A stretch of 64,000 bases of DNA from Nemertoderma westbladi (taxonomy: Eukaryota > Xenacoelomorpha > Nemertodermatida > Nemertodermatidae). The translations under genes and the position numbers were made by a program. The notes under the pieces are model-generated. The model ran no database searches. It worked only from the letters and a program-made list of their open reading frames with translations, and was not told where the DNA came from. This document shows positions 48,430-59,106 of the stretch, in pieces. The stretch's first letter is position 1, and every line of letters starts with the position of its first letter. The stretch covers positions 36,742-100,741 of the forward strand of contig JAUCBJ010007231.1 in assembly GCA_032718475.1 (NCBI GenBank), given 5' to 3'.

Positions 48430-50690
48430 CGTAGTGATCAGCTCTCCGTTTATCTTTATTTTTCTCCTTTTGTCGTCCTCCGGAGATTCCTTTCAAATCT
48501 CTCCGCTTGTGGGCAATGTCTGCCTGAACTTCCACTATATAAGATTATTTTTGCATCTCATTTATTATTATCCGGTGGTATGACGAACCAACATTGAAGG
48601 ATAAAAAGGCACCAATAGCTGAGATATGTATTCGTTCCTCGCAAAAGAATTTGTGCTCGGGTGCCCTCAACAAAACAAGAAAATTGAGCGATTCTGATTG
48701 ATTCTGTGTAAATACAGGAAGACACAGACTATGCAGTTTTGTCGATGTGAGACGCCGATATAATGGTAAAAGATGGCCATGAAAAACGGCATCGAGAAGA
48801 TGATTTTCTCTTTTGGTATCTCACCCGAGTGTTTGAATGAACAAAACAATTGGACACCTTCAGGACAGTAAAAGTGCCGTTGCTCATTAGTTCCTGACAT
48901 CACCCCATGCCGTAATGGTGCCAAGATACTTCGTTTTAGGTCGTGTATTCGTTTGCTCTACTCTTGATCTACAGTTGAAGCAATTGATGAACGAATTGCA
49001 TATCCCATATATAGTGATAGCTTTTCAATCGCAGTCAAAGTTAACCTATGTTTTTTATTTCCTACAGGTTTTTTATCATCCAGAACAGTTCCTTTTATAG
49101 TTAGGGATTTTCTAAGATCACGGAGAGCCTTTCCAAGACGCTTCTGGTAGTGGTTAATACAGTCGATTTTATCAACACGATTACATAATGCCACGGGAGT
49201 GGGAGTTGGTGATGGAGTAGTCCCTGGAGCAGATGTTGGTGATGGAGTAGTCCCTGGAGCAGTTGTTGGCAATGGAGTAGTCCCTGCAGAAGTTGTTGGC
49301 GATAGTGTAGTCCCTTGAGCAGATGTTGGTGATGGAGTAGTCCCTGGAGCAGATGTTGGCGATGGAGTAGTCTCTGGAGCAGTTGTTGGCGTTGGAGTAG
49401 TCCCTTGAGCAGATATTGGAGATGGAGTAGTCCCTGGAGCAGATGTTGGCGATGGAGTAGTCCCTGGAGCAGTTGTTGGTGATGGATTAGTCCCTGGAGT
49501 AGTTGGCGATGGAGTAGACCCTTGAGCAGATGTTGGTGATGGAGTAGTCCCTGGAGCAGTTGTTGGCGATGGTGTAGTCTCTGGAGCAGCTGTTGGTGAT
49601 GGATTAGACCCTGGAGCAGTTGGCGATGGAGTAGACCCTTGAGCAGATGTTGTTGATGGAGTAGTCCCTGTAGCAGATGTTGGCGATGGAGTCGTCCCTG
49701 GAGTTCCTGAAGTGTGGATATCCCAATGTTTCCGGCCTATTTTGCTATTATTGAATGCCTCCTTATCTGTCCCATCCATATTATTGTATTCTCTACACAT
49801 TTCATATGTCCCAGACTGCAGAATATGCACTAGAATCTCCATCACATATGACCGAGTTGAATCTAAGGCCATGGTCAGGACTTACAGACATCTCCCTAGA
49901 CTGTTCAAATATCTCCAATGCAATATCCGTTTCCATTGCCCCACTGGATTTATTATAGGAACCTGGACATTCATCAATGTGTTTGAGCTTCCATTTGATA
50001 TATTCTTTAGATTCCTTTTTGAAAGGTGCAAACTCGCACTGTCTGCAGATCTTGGACCGCACACCATAATCTAACACCTTTCCGGTTTCCATGGATATAG
50101 CAAATCCACAACCGAAATTCGAAGTAAAGCCGCGTTTGGATTGCTTCCAACCCAAGCCCAAGCTCCATCATTGCAAAAATAACACGTGCAGTTAGGGCAG
50201 TAGAGTCCTGAGAGTAAGGACCTCTGTAGACTGCTGTTGGATCTAAACTGTTTCCAAGATATAACTCAAGAGGACACATAGAACATGTTGTTTTTATTGG
50301 AGTTTGAAGTCCTACAGTAGTATGTAGTTCATAATTCAGTTCTCCCATACATCCTCCCAATGTGTGCACTGCATGTGTATACGTTTGTAAATTACAATAA
50401 TCTAGCACCAAAAAACCAATTTCCTTTCTCACCTCAATACAACTTGAATCAGAAGGTTCGCTTACATCAGAGTCAATGTCGCTGTCTCCACTATCGGAGG
50501 AACTATCACTGAGATAATCTCCCAGTCTATGGAGGGATGAGATGATCTTTCTCTCTGCAGTGCACACAGTTGCTTTTTTCCATCCTGGACCTTTGAATTG
50601 TGAACGTCTGGGCGGATGAACAACCTTTCTCCTCTCGGTGCGTTTGATAGCAGTAGATGAAAATTTAGATTGACGTGGCATCTCAAAATC
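48430..50690 (-). pseudogene. Mutator-like transposase, deleted and frameshifted
   Basis: The minus strand starts 'MPRQSKFSSTAIKRTERRKV' (about 50680), with an acidic Ser/Asp stretch, then 'DSTALTARVIFAMMELGLGL'. A deletion at about 50125 joins 'GLEAIQT' to 'RGFTSNFGCGFAISMETGKV', followed by 'VRSKICRQCEF', 'HIDECPGSYNKSSGAMETDI' and 'FNSVICDGDSSAYSAVWDI'. These are blocks of the Mutator-like transposase domain found in many invertebrate genomes. A frameshift at about 49805 precedes the Thr/Pro array. After it come 'DKIDCINHYQKRLGKALRDL' and 'IEKLSLYMGYAIRSSIAS', and in broken frames 'HFYCPEGVQLFCSFKHSGE' and 'QNQSESLNFLV' down to about 48450. It lies in intron 3. No TIRs identified. Confidence 0.8.
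49192..49700 (-). repeat. 30-bp minisatellite encoding a Thr/Pro-rich decapeptide array
   Basis: About 17 units of 'gttggtgatggagtagtccc' plus 'tggagcagat', 30 bp each with occasional 6-12 bp deletions that keep the frame. They encode repeats of 'GTTPSPTSAP'. The open frame (49872-48958) enters from the transposase at 'GRKHWDIHTSG' and leaves into 'CNRVDKIDCINHYQ', so the array is in frame on both sides. Composition is mucin-like, but the context is a transposase. Confidence 0.9.
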
Positions 50691-50719
50691 AAATGAATTA
50701 TTTATTGTACAGACCGTCA

Positions 50720-51664
50720 CAACAGTACTGCCTAGTAATACTGAAATAATATAGCAGAATACTGAAATAATGAAGACCTAGGCCTAAAACCTGCAGTGTA
50801 AAAATAGCAGAATACAGGTACTGGAATAATGAAGACATATAAATTAGTTAATTAAGTTTAAATTTCCCGCTTCCTTTTTATCTGCAGATATACTTCTCAA
50901 ATACCAAATTACATATGGCCTACTTCTTACATAGTAGACGGACATGTTGATAGATTAGATTCTAGCAAACATGACTTCGGAAATAAATTCAGCGAAAATT
51001 ATTAGCCAATAACAAAAATTAAAGAATCTTTCATTCAATATAATAAAGGACAGACAGCAGACATACAGACAGACAGACAGATAGATAGATAGACACACAG
51101 AAAGACAGACAGACCGAAATGCAGGCAGGCAGACATAACTCGAAAAGTAAGGGAGATCTCGCTAAAAGGTTTCACCCCCCCCCCCCCCCCCCCCCCCAGG
51201 TACTATGACCAGATGGTGAAACTTGTAAGCGGATTCAATTCCGATGCACTATCCACCCGAGAATGGGACCAGTGGCACTTTATCAATATAGTTGAGGATA
51301 CGAGATTACCAATAATAATCTCGCCTCATAACCAACTTTGGGGGGGCGACACAAGCCCTAAAGCCATAGAGAGAGGTGGGAGGTCAAACCACCTCGGAGG
51401 AAGAAACAAGCTAGTGAGGCTAGCGGCGGGGGGGGGGGGGGGAACACTCACAGGGAGTGCCAAAGTGACAATTAGTATATTAGCCAATAGCAGGGAGGGA
51501 AGCACGTAAACAGAGATAGGAAAGCATCCACTGGGTACAGAAGGCCAAGTAGAGTAAGAGGTGAAACCAATATCTGTGTGTATAAATCATATATTATTCT
51601 GTATTACTGATTTACCGGTCAGTTCATTAATCACAGAGTTGCAGACCGGTCATAGTTTATGACT
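50720..51664. repeat. Intron 3 with CAGA microsatellite and poly(C)/(G) tracts
   Basis: (CAGA/GATA)n at 51055-51130 is followed by 'ctcgaaaagtaagggagatc' (cf. 6711). C runs to 51197 and G13 at about 51429. The 98-codon frame at 51213 has no recognisable domain and ends in the G run (Gly codons). No gene is called. Confidence 0.7.
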
Positions 51665-51946
51665 AAAGTAAATAAGTAAAGTAAATTTTCTTCGGCCACT
51701 AGGCCAGGGATTACGCACAAAGTCTGACGACTTATTTCCAGTGCGGTCCCCCCAGAACTTTACTCCCCAGAGGAAGCTCCAGTACTCATTTAGCTACCAC
51801 TTAAGGATACAAAGCAGAGATGCGCCCTGGCTGGTCCCTTTAAAGCATTCATGCCGAAAAGAAAACTGCCCTGGCCCATGTGAGGATCGAACCCACGACC
51901 TACGGGAGATGTGAATTCAATGCAACCACTACACCAAGGTGGAACC
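51665..51946 (-). mobile_element. tRNA-derived SINE, copy 3
   Basis: Full-length minus-strand copy with an A-box complement at 51926-51938, a B-box complement at 51882-51894, and the same body and 'tttac'-type tail as copies 1 and 2. Target duplication not clear. In intron 3. From 51947 to 52400 nothing further is recognised except a hairpin-like 'gccgctagggccatcatc' near 52281. Confidence 0.88.
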
Positions 51947-52399
51947 TTGTGACTGTCGCCAACCAATATCTATTACTGATTTACTGCTGTCATTCTGTAT
52001 CGTGATATTCATTACATACTGATTCTGTGCTATTATCATCCGGAACATTAATATTGAGAAACACAAACTCTATTATTTTCCCCGACGGCCTTTGGCCAAA
52101 TAACGATTAGCTCAGCAGCCCAGCAGGACGGTGTTGCGTACAAATCTAACCCGGTCGGGATCTACGATCCCATCACAAAACTGGGTTCTTCTCAATCCTA
52201 AATACAAATAAATTGGTTTAGAACTGGTTTTCTTGCCCTGATACTATTATAAAAACTGAGATTATTTTCAATATATTTCTGCCGCTAGGGCCATCATCAC
52301 AAACGAAACACATTCTGTGGTACCGGTACCCTCTATACTAGTTTAGCAAATACTACCTTATACCAACTGCTATAGAACTTAAACATTATTTCTTAATTA

Positions 52400-53020
52400 T
52401 TTTTCTTCTCAATCCTGGCCGACTGCAAGGTTGCAAGGTACATTTGCCCCATTAATATTAGTAATTTTACTTGATTATATAATGAGGATCCACAACAAAA
52501 ATGCAGAAGTAGCAGATATCCGGCAACTACGGTCACAGACACCGACATGCCACATGTTGGTGGCATGTCGTTGGGCGATGTATGTGGTTGGCACCACATC
52601 GCCCTGTTCTCTAATAATCTAACAGATGCCCATCTTCTACAGAATAAAGTGGAGGGTTGAAAATGAGATTGGATGATATTAATGCTGCCAAGACCGAATT
52701 CGTGACGTTTAATGTTGATGGCAACTAGACAACAATTGATAATAGTCAACTAACGAAGGTTAATTACTTCTAGTACCTTGGGTCATGGATAGAGAGTAGC
52801 AAAAAAATACATTGAAGTTAGGAAATCAAAGGCATGTTGGGTAACTCTAAAATAATGAATACCATCTGAGGATCTGAAAACCAGATCTCTCCAGGCAACT
52901 GAAGACTAAGTTCCATCGAGCCACAGTGGATAGTGTATTTTTATACAGGGGTGAGACCTGGACACTGACTAAATCACTTGAACAAGGAATTTATGCTAAA
53001 CATCCTAAGCATCAGCTGGA
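52400..53020 (+). pseudogene. Old degraded copy of LINE K
   Basis: Follows the RT of LINE K with many gaps: 'LQG...TFAPLILVILLDYIMR', 'NAEVADIRQLRSQTPT', then 'taccttgggtcatggataga' and 'gagacctggacactgactaa' near 52778 and 52951. An inserted segment after 'caccgac' (52540-52590) contains a perfect 10-bp hairpin and destroys the FADD site. It lacks the 4-bp frameshift seen in copy K, so it informs the ancestral frame. Confidence 0.8.
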
Positions 53021-53197
53021 GTTAACACACAATTATTTGAATTGGGGAATTTTCATTGAATAAGAATTCATTTGTATCACAGATTTCTTCAGAAGATGTG
53101 ATGTGTTCACAAATCCGATTACTCTTAACCGATATGAGGAAATACTGATCAGTAATAACATTTTAAAATAACATTAATATCATTTTCGCATTTATAG

Positions 53198-53361
53198 AAT
53201 TTTATGAATTGGCCCTAAAAGTTTGGGCTCGATCTGGTGAAGATGTGTACGATCTTTGGACGAGTTCTCGTATTGTTGGTTGTACCGGTGCCGGTTCCAT
53301 GGTGCTTTCTTCCGAGAATTGTAAATCGGAGCGGGTCAACACTTGGAATAATGTTCATAAA
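53198..53361 (+). CDS. Exon 4: C-terminal module, first half
   Basis: Acceptor 'gcatttatag', donor 'cataaa|gtaagc'. In phase 1 it is open: 'EFYELALKVWARSGEDVYDL', 'WTSSRIVGCTGAGSMVLSS', 'ENCKSERVNTWNNVHK'. It contains two Cys. The 'VYDLW' and 'EW/TW..v' blocks remind me of an uncharacterised extracellular module in invertebrate secreted proteins, a recollection I could not check. It ends in phase 0, which matches exon 5. Confidence 0.82.
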
Positions 53362-53842
53362 GTAAGCCATACAAATATATTGAAAAAAGTTATGTTTCAT
53401 ATCAGATTAATTACAGTATAAATATATACGGTATTAGATATACCATGTAGGAATGTATTTTTACAAAAAAAAAATCCGAATTATTTAGTTATTAGAGATT
53501 AATTGCAGAATATAATATTATTTGAAAAATCACCGTTTTTAACTAATTTTCCAGAAAATTAGTTAAGAAAAATAAAATTATAGATGTATATGTATATTGT
53601 GTATAGATCTCACACATTAAGGAGTTATCCGTACTTAGATGGTATCAATAAACCTTGTATAGTGTTTGTAAACAGGAAGACAAGTAATACACGTTCGTGG
53701 GGACTTCGCGCAGCACGAGGCCTAGTTATTATATACAAATTAAAATGCAGCGACTGTATCACAAAATCAGGTTTTGAGAAATTTACCCACACCACCAATC
53801 AATCAAAGAAAGGTGGACAGTACGTGTTCACCCCTTTTAATC

Positions 53843-53870
53843 TCCCCCCCCCCCCCCCCCCCCCCCACCC
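53843..53870. repeat. Poly(C) tract in intron 4
   Basis: About 22 consecutive C, part of the set of unusually long G/C homopolymers across the window. Confidence 0.95.
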
Positions 53871-53949
53871 TTCCCAACCACCAATACATAACCGCGACAT
53901 CTACCACCCACGGAGGGGTAGCACGAACTTATTTCCAATCGCACGTTAA

Positions 53950-54256
53950 ATATGCAAAGCCAGGTGGTTTATAGGAATATAATAAACGCAGTACTCGTTT
54001 TCATTATAAGCCTCTTTGCGTTCGTCCTGTTTTGTATTTAAATATATTTCTTAAACGCAGGCTAGGACGATCTTTATAATAATAATAACTAGGGATGCGA
54101 TCAATATGTGAAGCCAGGTGGTTTATATAATAATTTAGTCAACGCAGTACTCGTCTTCATTATATGCATCGTTGCGCTCGTCGCTTGTCCTGTTTTGTCA
54201 TAAAATATTTTTCCTAAACGCAGACTGACGATCTTTATACAGTTATAACTATGCGA
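53950..54256 (+). repeat. 154-bp tandem duplication
   Basis: 'aagccaggtggtttata' occurs at 53957 and 54111. The two copies share 'acgcagtactcgt', 'tcctgttttgt' and 'cgatctttata' and have diverged with small indels. Confidence 0.92.
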
Positions 54257-54259
54257 AGT

Positions 54260-55005
54260 TTCGAAACTGTGCGAGTAACTGTTGATACATCTATGTGGAG
54301 ATGTGTGATACAACGCCAACGCATCTTATGCCGATGTAGTAATATTATTAAATCAATGTACACTCTTAAAGCTGCAGCGAAAAAATGTAGCTAATTTCCT
54401 AGGTTACATATAAAATAATAATATTATTTTTAAGAACATTAATTTTACTACTTTGCAAAAATTCAATTAAAAAATAACCAGACATATACATTGTGGAATA
54501 AACTATTTCAGAAGCCTACAACAGCCATGCCATGGATTGTATTTATGTTATTATATCTGTCATTTAACTGAGATAGCAATAGTAGTAATAGTCGAACGGT
54601 TATGCGGCCCGTCCAGCCTATAATAAACACAATTCAGTGATTGGGCTGGAATAGCAATACTGGTTGCCTCTATTACAATTCCTCTCAGGTTAGTCTACAG
54701 CCACAACTCCCAGCAGCTAGCTCCACACCAGCAGAGACTTGACCAATAATGGGAAGGATTAAATTTGTACTCAATAATTGTGCGGTTTAATTACGTTTAG
54801 ATCAATTAAAGACACATTTATTAAAGCAAATCACTTAAAACTAATTAAAAACTATAATAGAATGGCGTATGGGGATTATATCTGTATAATTTTTAAGTAT
54901 AATTATTTAAATCTTATACTGTAAAACAATTAATTTCCTTTAAAAGGCAGGTTGAAAATGGCGTTTTCACCGCAATCAACTTAATTAACTAATTAACTGC
55001 TATTA
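54260..55005. other. No gene recognised
   Basis: AT-rich intron 4 sequence; no motif recognised. Confidence 0.5.
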
Positions 55006-55009
55006 TCTT

Positions 55010-55250
55010 AGCTTCTCGAAGGCCACACGGAAATTCTACTTGGAAAATTTCTAAACTTTTGCCAAACAACATGTGTACCAAGTTTGGATAGATTTCATCA
55101 AAGATTGGCCGAGTTATTAACGTTTAAAATTGAACACGACAGAACGACAGAACGACAGAACGACAGGTTGATTAATGGTACCACTACGCTAAGGCTCACT
55201 CACTTCGTCTAAGGCTCACTCACTTCGTGGCTCGCCCCACATGGTACTGT
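55010..55250 (+). repeat. Dispersed repeat, copy 1 (empty site for the 61.8-kb MITE)
   Basis: 'ttggaaaatttctaaa', 'tgtgtaccaagtttggatag' and 'gagttattaacgtttaaaat' match the two halves at 61710-61801 and 62588-62710. It ends with (ACGACAGA)n and 'cttcgtggctcgcc'. Here 'agattggccgagttatt' is uninterrupted. A partial third relative is near 56500. Confidence 0.85.
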
Positions 55251-55879
55251 ACAATCATAATGCCGGTTTCTCGAATAGGCCCGGCCCATCAAGCAGAATG
55301 ACAGCGAGAAGTACTGAACCTGGTGGGCCATAACAAGCCTAATACAGTAATAGTAACATCCTTCTTGACGATCTGGACTTGGGCTACAATTTTAATGAGG
55401 ACGATGACTCAGTTATTTTTAGAAGCTTCTGGTTGTACTAATCTCCCAAAACGGGTTAAAATACCTTATTAACTGTAAGCTGGTATGGGAACAACCTAAC
55501 AGGTTACAGTTTTTTGGTGTATTTTTGAAATATTTTGGGGTGTTTTGTAGGCATTCCTCGGGCTGCGAGCTTCTGCCTAAGAAATCTAAACATACATTGA
55601 TAACGCTGGTGATACGTTTTTTTCAAATGAAACAGTATATTCAATATAAAGACGTAACTCTTCCACTCATTATCTTTAGCGAAATTCAGGTATTCCTCCC
55701 TTATGTGCTGAGTTTTCCACCATTTTTAGTAGACCTTTTGTGTTACATACAGTATCTCTACAAATAATCACTTCGGTTCAATTGGAGTATAAGAAGTTGT
55801 TATCACCAAAATTCAGGATATGTTAATATATCATTACCCACTAAATTAGTAATCTTTGCTGATGACAAACTTTCCCATC

Positions 55880-56225
55880 ACTGCCACACCATAATTCCGA
55901 GCTTTAAATGGGGAGACCCACTGGACCCCGGCAACTACCGGCCAATTTCACTATTACCAATTCTCACAAAAATACTTGAACAAATTATTTATTGCCAAAT
56001 GGAATCCTATCTCGATCGTTAATCATTTCTAACAAAGTCACAATTCGGATTTAGGAAAAATCATTCCCAAATCATCTTAATTTTTATTTGTAACAGAAAA
56101 AATTAGAACTATACTTGACTTTAAGCAGTCCGGATTTGCAATTTATATTGACTTAAAAAAAGCCTTCGATACCCTGAATTACTCCATCCTTGTCAAAAAA
56201 ATTAGACTCCTACGGAATCCACGGT
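55880..56225 (+). pseudogene. LINE G, reverse transcriptase fragment
   Basis: In shifting frames: 'KWGDPLDPGNYRPISLLPIL' (55905-55965), 'LTKSQFGFRKNHS' (56030-56065), and 'FAIYIDLKKAFDTLNYSILV' (56130-56195, first catalytic Asp). It ends in a 43-bp minisatellite. A short old fragment of the RT core from a LINE, clade not assignable. Confidence 0.8.
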
Positions 56226-56283
56226 GCTCCGCATAAATTTACAACGGACACAAAAATTTTCACTTTGCAATGGTATAAAATCC

Positions 56284-56418
56284 CCATCCTTACCTGTATC
56301 CAGTGGTACTTCTGTCTAAAATCCCCCCATCCTTACCTGTATCCTGTGGTACTTCTGTCTAAAATCCCCCCATCCTTACCTGTATCCAGTGGTACTTCTG
56401 TCTAAAATCCCCCCATCC
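56284..56418 (+). repeat. Minisatellite, 43-bp unit, three copies
   Basis: 'ccatccttacctgtatccag' with 'tggtacttctgtctaaaatc' repeats exactly every 43 bp (56286, 56329, 56372), with a partial fourth at 56415. Confidence 0.95.
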
Positions 56419-57024
56419 TGCAGCTATTTATTATTTTGTGGCTGGCTGACTGGCTGGGTTTGTGGTTCGATTGTTTGAACGCTAATAAGTCGGTCAATCA
56501 TGGATGAATTAGAACCAAACTTGGTACACATGTAGTCTATCAAAAGTTTAGTAATTCTAACACAGACAGACTTATACAGTTCCTCTGTCTGGCGCTAGGC
56601 AGTCAGAGGCTAATTAAGCCGTGCTAAGAGCGCTTATAACGGCTTTATTATTATCATTATCTCCTCCTGGTGTGTTAGCTGCCTCAACTGGCATCAGGTT
56701 ATTCTGGCTAACCATAAAGTCCTCCACCCACACACTACTGCATAGCCTAATTTTTTATATATTGTATCTTAATAAAAAAAAGTTCCGGTTTAAGAATATA
56801 TGTTATATATCAGACTAAGCAACACAATAATTCAGATTTTTACATTATTTGGAATCCCTGCAACGTTATATTTTCCATCGATACAAACAAACTAGGGGGT
56901 GGTATCTCTAAATTAACACTCAATACACCAGACAACTGCCAAAAAGTTGATAAAAAGTCAATGCATTAAATATAATAACAAACAATAAATAATAAATAAT
57001 AAACAATAAATATAATAAACAATA

Positions 57025-58600
57025 AATATAATAACTCGGACAGTGACCTCGCAGACGATGCTGAACCACACGGCCTCGAATATATCACAACAGAATCCGA
57101 ACCCCCATTCACTCCAGACGAGGTTGAATCCGCCATACGTGGAAAGAAATCTGGAAAATCCGGAGGTCCAGACAAGGTACCCTATGAACTTTTCCAAGCT
57201 GCAGTCCAGTTGTTCTACTTCTCTGGACCACACTACTAAACATCTGTCTCGCTTCTGGCAATTTAGTTACTTGCTGGAAGAACAGCATCATGATGGTCCT
57301 CTACAAGGGCAATGGGTCCCGGTCAAATCCAGATTCCTATAGAGGAATCGCACTGCTCTGCAACGCCTTCAAAATCCTAATGAGTCTGGTAGAGAAACGC
57401 GTCCGCAGTCGTGTTTCCCATCGTATCCCACCTGAACAGTTCGGATTTATGCCGGGAAAGTCCACAACAATGCCATTATCACAATTAATAAAACAAATTC
57501 ATGAGAATCTATCCTCTCCTAAGAAGCCATTATACGCTGTTTATATTGACTTCCGCAAAGCATTCGATTCAGTACCCAGGTCCAAGTTTCTATTTAAACT
57601 CAGGTTTCATTTCAACATTAGGGGCAACCTTTATACGTTAATAAAATGCATCTTAAAGATCAACTACATACAAATCTTCGACGGCCTCAGAAAGTCGAAA
57701 ATAGTTGAGCAAACACGACGATCTCTTGTTTTACGGAGACTCCCGGAAGGCAGCGCAGGCCGGGCTCGACGCGGTCGCAGTTTGGTCGGCAAAATACGGT
57801 CTCGACGTGAACCTAACGAAAACCAAAATCATGAAGTTCCGTCGTGGCGGTCGCCTCGCCAATGCTGACAAGTTCACGTACAACGGAAACCCGGTCGAGA
57901 TTGTCAACTCTTACAAATATCTCGGCATCACCCTGCAGACGACTCTAAGTTTCTCGAAGCATGTAGCGGCAACTATGTGCAAAGCAGTCATGGCCATCCA
58001 CTCAATTAACAAACCCGAACTGCTATCACTTACTACACCTATCAAATTGTTCCAGATAAAGATTTTACCAATCGTCCTCTATGGTTGCAGGGAAATCTGG
58101 CCGTTCCTTACTGTAGCCAATATGATCGCAATCAACAAGATTAAATCTACTTACTTAAAGAAAGCGCTTTGCCTACACAAGTCAACCCACAACCGGCTAG
58201 TCATTGCACTCTGTAATGAACGGACTCTCGTCGCAGACATCGTCTCCAAACTCCATCTTCCACTATCTGCAAACTATAATAGCTACAGGGACATCGTAGC
58301 TCTCAAAACCCACCGGTTTCTGGCAGTTGCTCGGGTTCACTGACCGCAGTTGGTGTGGGCCAAACCGTAGACAGCGGCATGTGACCACGCGCTTCAGCGT
58401 GCACGGTTTTCACCACTGTATCTGCACGAACCGCTCCTTCCACGTCCCCATAGACTCCTGCACCTGTAGACTATGAGGACTCACGGCTACAACGTACCAT
58501 CTGCTAGACTGCCCACAGAATACCGCCTCCCTCTCCAAATGGGCGAACTCTGCCGAATAGCCCCCCCCCCCCCCCCCCCCCCGACCAGTTTTTACAATGA
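57025..58600 (+). pseudogene. LINE H, reverse transcriptase, catalytic region deleted
   Basis: 'SGKSGGPDKVPYELFQAAVQ' and 'MVLYKGNGSRSNPDSYRGIA' lie near 57150 and 57300, then 'PPEQFGFMPGKSTTMPLSQL' and 'YAVYIDFRKAFDSVPRSKFL' (57535-57595). After 'IFDGLRKSKIVEQT' a deletion jumps to 'DDLLFYGDSRKAAQAGLDAV' (57711), removing the GvkQGd block and the first residues of the xADD box. Next comes 'VNSYKYLGITLQTTLSFSKH', 'ILPIVLYGCREIWPF', and a zinc knuckle in broken frame near 58460-58520. Poly(C) occurs at 58561-58582. The 3' region ends in (AATAAT)n near 58760. In intron 4. Confidence 0.88.
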
Positions 58601-58905
58601 ATTAATAATCCAATTTTAAAATTCTACATTTTTCTTAAATATATGAACCATACATTATACTACTATTTATTTATTTTATTTTACTTGGAATTTTGTACTG
58701 TACATTGTGCCTCACCAGGCGTTATTAATAAATATATATATTAAATATAATAATAATAATAAATACGAATGTGTATATGCAGTAAAATTATTTACATTTC
58801 TCAACTTTCAACAGAAAAAAGTTCTACAAAATACTACCGGGGTGATACAATCTAAGGATATCAAAGTTTTAATTATAATAAACATCGACAACTTTTACTG
58901 TTTAG

Positions 58906-59106
58906 GTCAAGATTGTATTCTATGATGCGCAAGGGGTAGAAATCTCGAGCGCCACATTCAATGGACTGGGACAAGATAAGCTCAACTTCATGTCCCAAGC
59001 AAACCTCATAGAGAGTTCATTTGCGGACCTGGATGCCAATTCCCCCTCCAATTACTTTTCTGTTCAAGGACACGATGTAGTAGGACACGTCAAGTTAGTG
59101 ACTTAA
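58906..59106 (+). CDS. Exon 5: C-terminal module, second half
   Basis: The acceptor is 'ttactgtttag'. Phase 0 reading gives 'VKIVFYDAQGVEISSATFNG', 'LGQDKLNFMSQANLIESSF', 'ADLDANSPSNYFSVQGHD' and a stop at 59104. No Cys. The 'FYD..G.e' to 'F.G.g.dK..f' to 'SS..DL...nYFS..G' succession reads like one beta-rich module begun in exon 4. The last residues 'VVGHVKLVT' look less module-like. A GT at 59077 could be the true donor to a further exon outside the window. An ATTAAA lies at 59148 if transcription ends here. Confidence 0.75.
   Translation, partial: VKIVFYDAQGVEISSATFNGLGQDKLNFMSQANLIESSFADLDANSPSNYFSVQGHDVVGHVKLVT

Larger units (their letters stand above)
31711..59106 (+). other. Host gene: five-exon secreted PAN/apple-like protein (355 aa)
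   Basis: Five exons join with matching phases: 31711-31996, 46266-46550, 46641-46772, 53198-53361, 58906-59106 (286, 285, 132, 164, 201 nt; splice phases 1,1,1,0). Every intron is GT-AG, and the joined frame is 355 codons plus stop. Residues 1-22 are a signal peptide, about 24-95 and 96-191 two six-Cys PAN/apple-like modules, 191-234 a Cys-rich module, and 235-355 a two-exon C-terminal module that I cannot name. It is predicted to be extracellular, possibly ligand- or matrix-binding. Introns are 14,269, 90, 6,425 and 5,544 bp; the three long ones are filled with transposons. Nothing here identifies a ligand. The 3' end is less certain than the rest (see exon 5). Confidence 0.85.

Noticed and set aside
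48958-49872. Host mucin gene
   Set aside because: Flanking codons on both sides are Mutator-like transposase, and no signal peptide or exon structure is seen; kept as a repeat in a transposase pseudogene.
51213-51509. 98-codon ORF with Gly run
   Set aside because: The Gly run is a G homopolymer; no recognised motif, no splice support.
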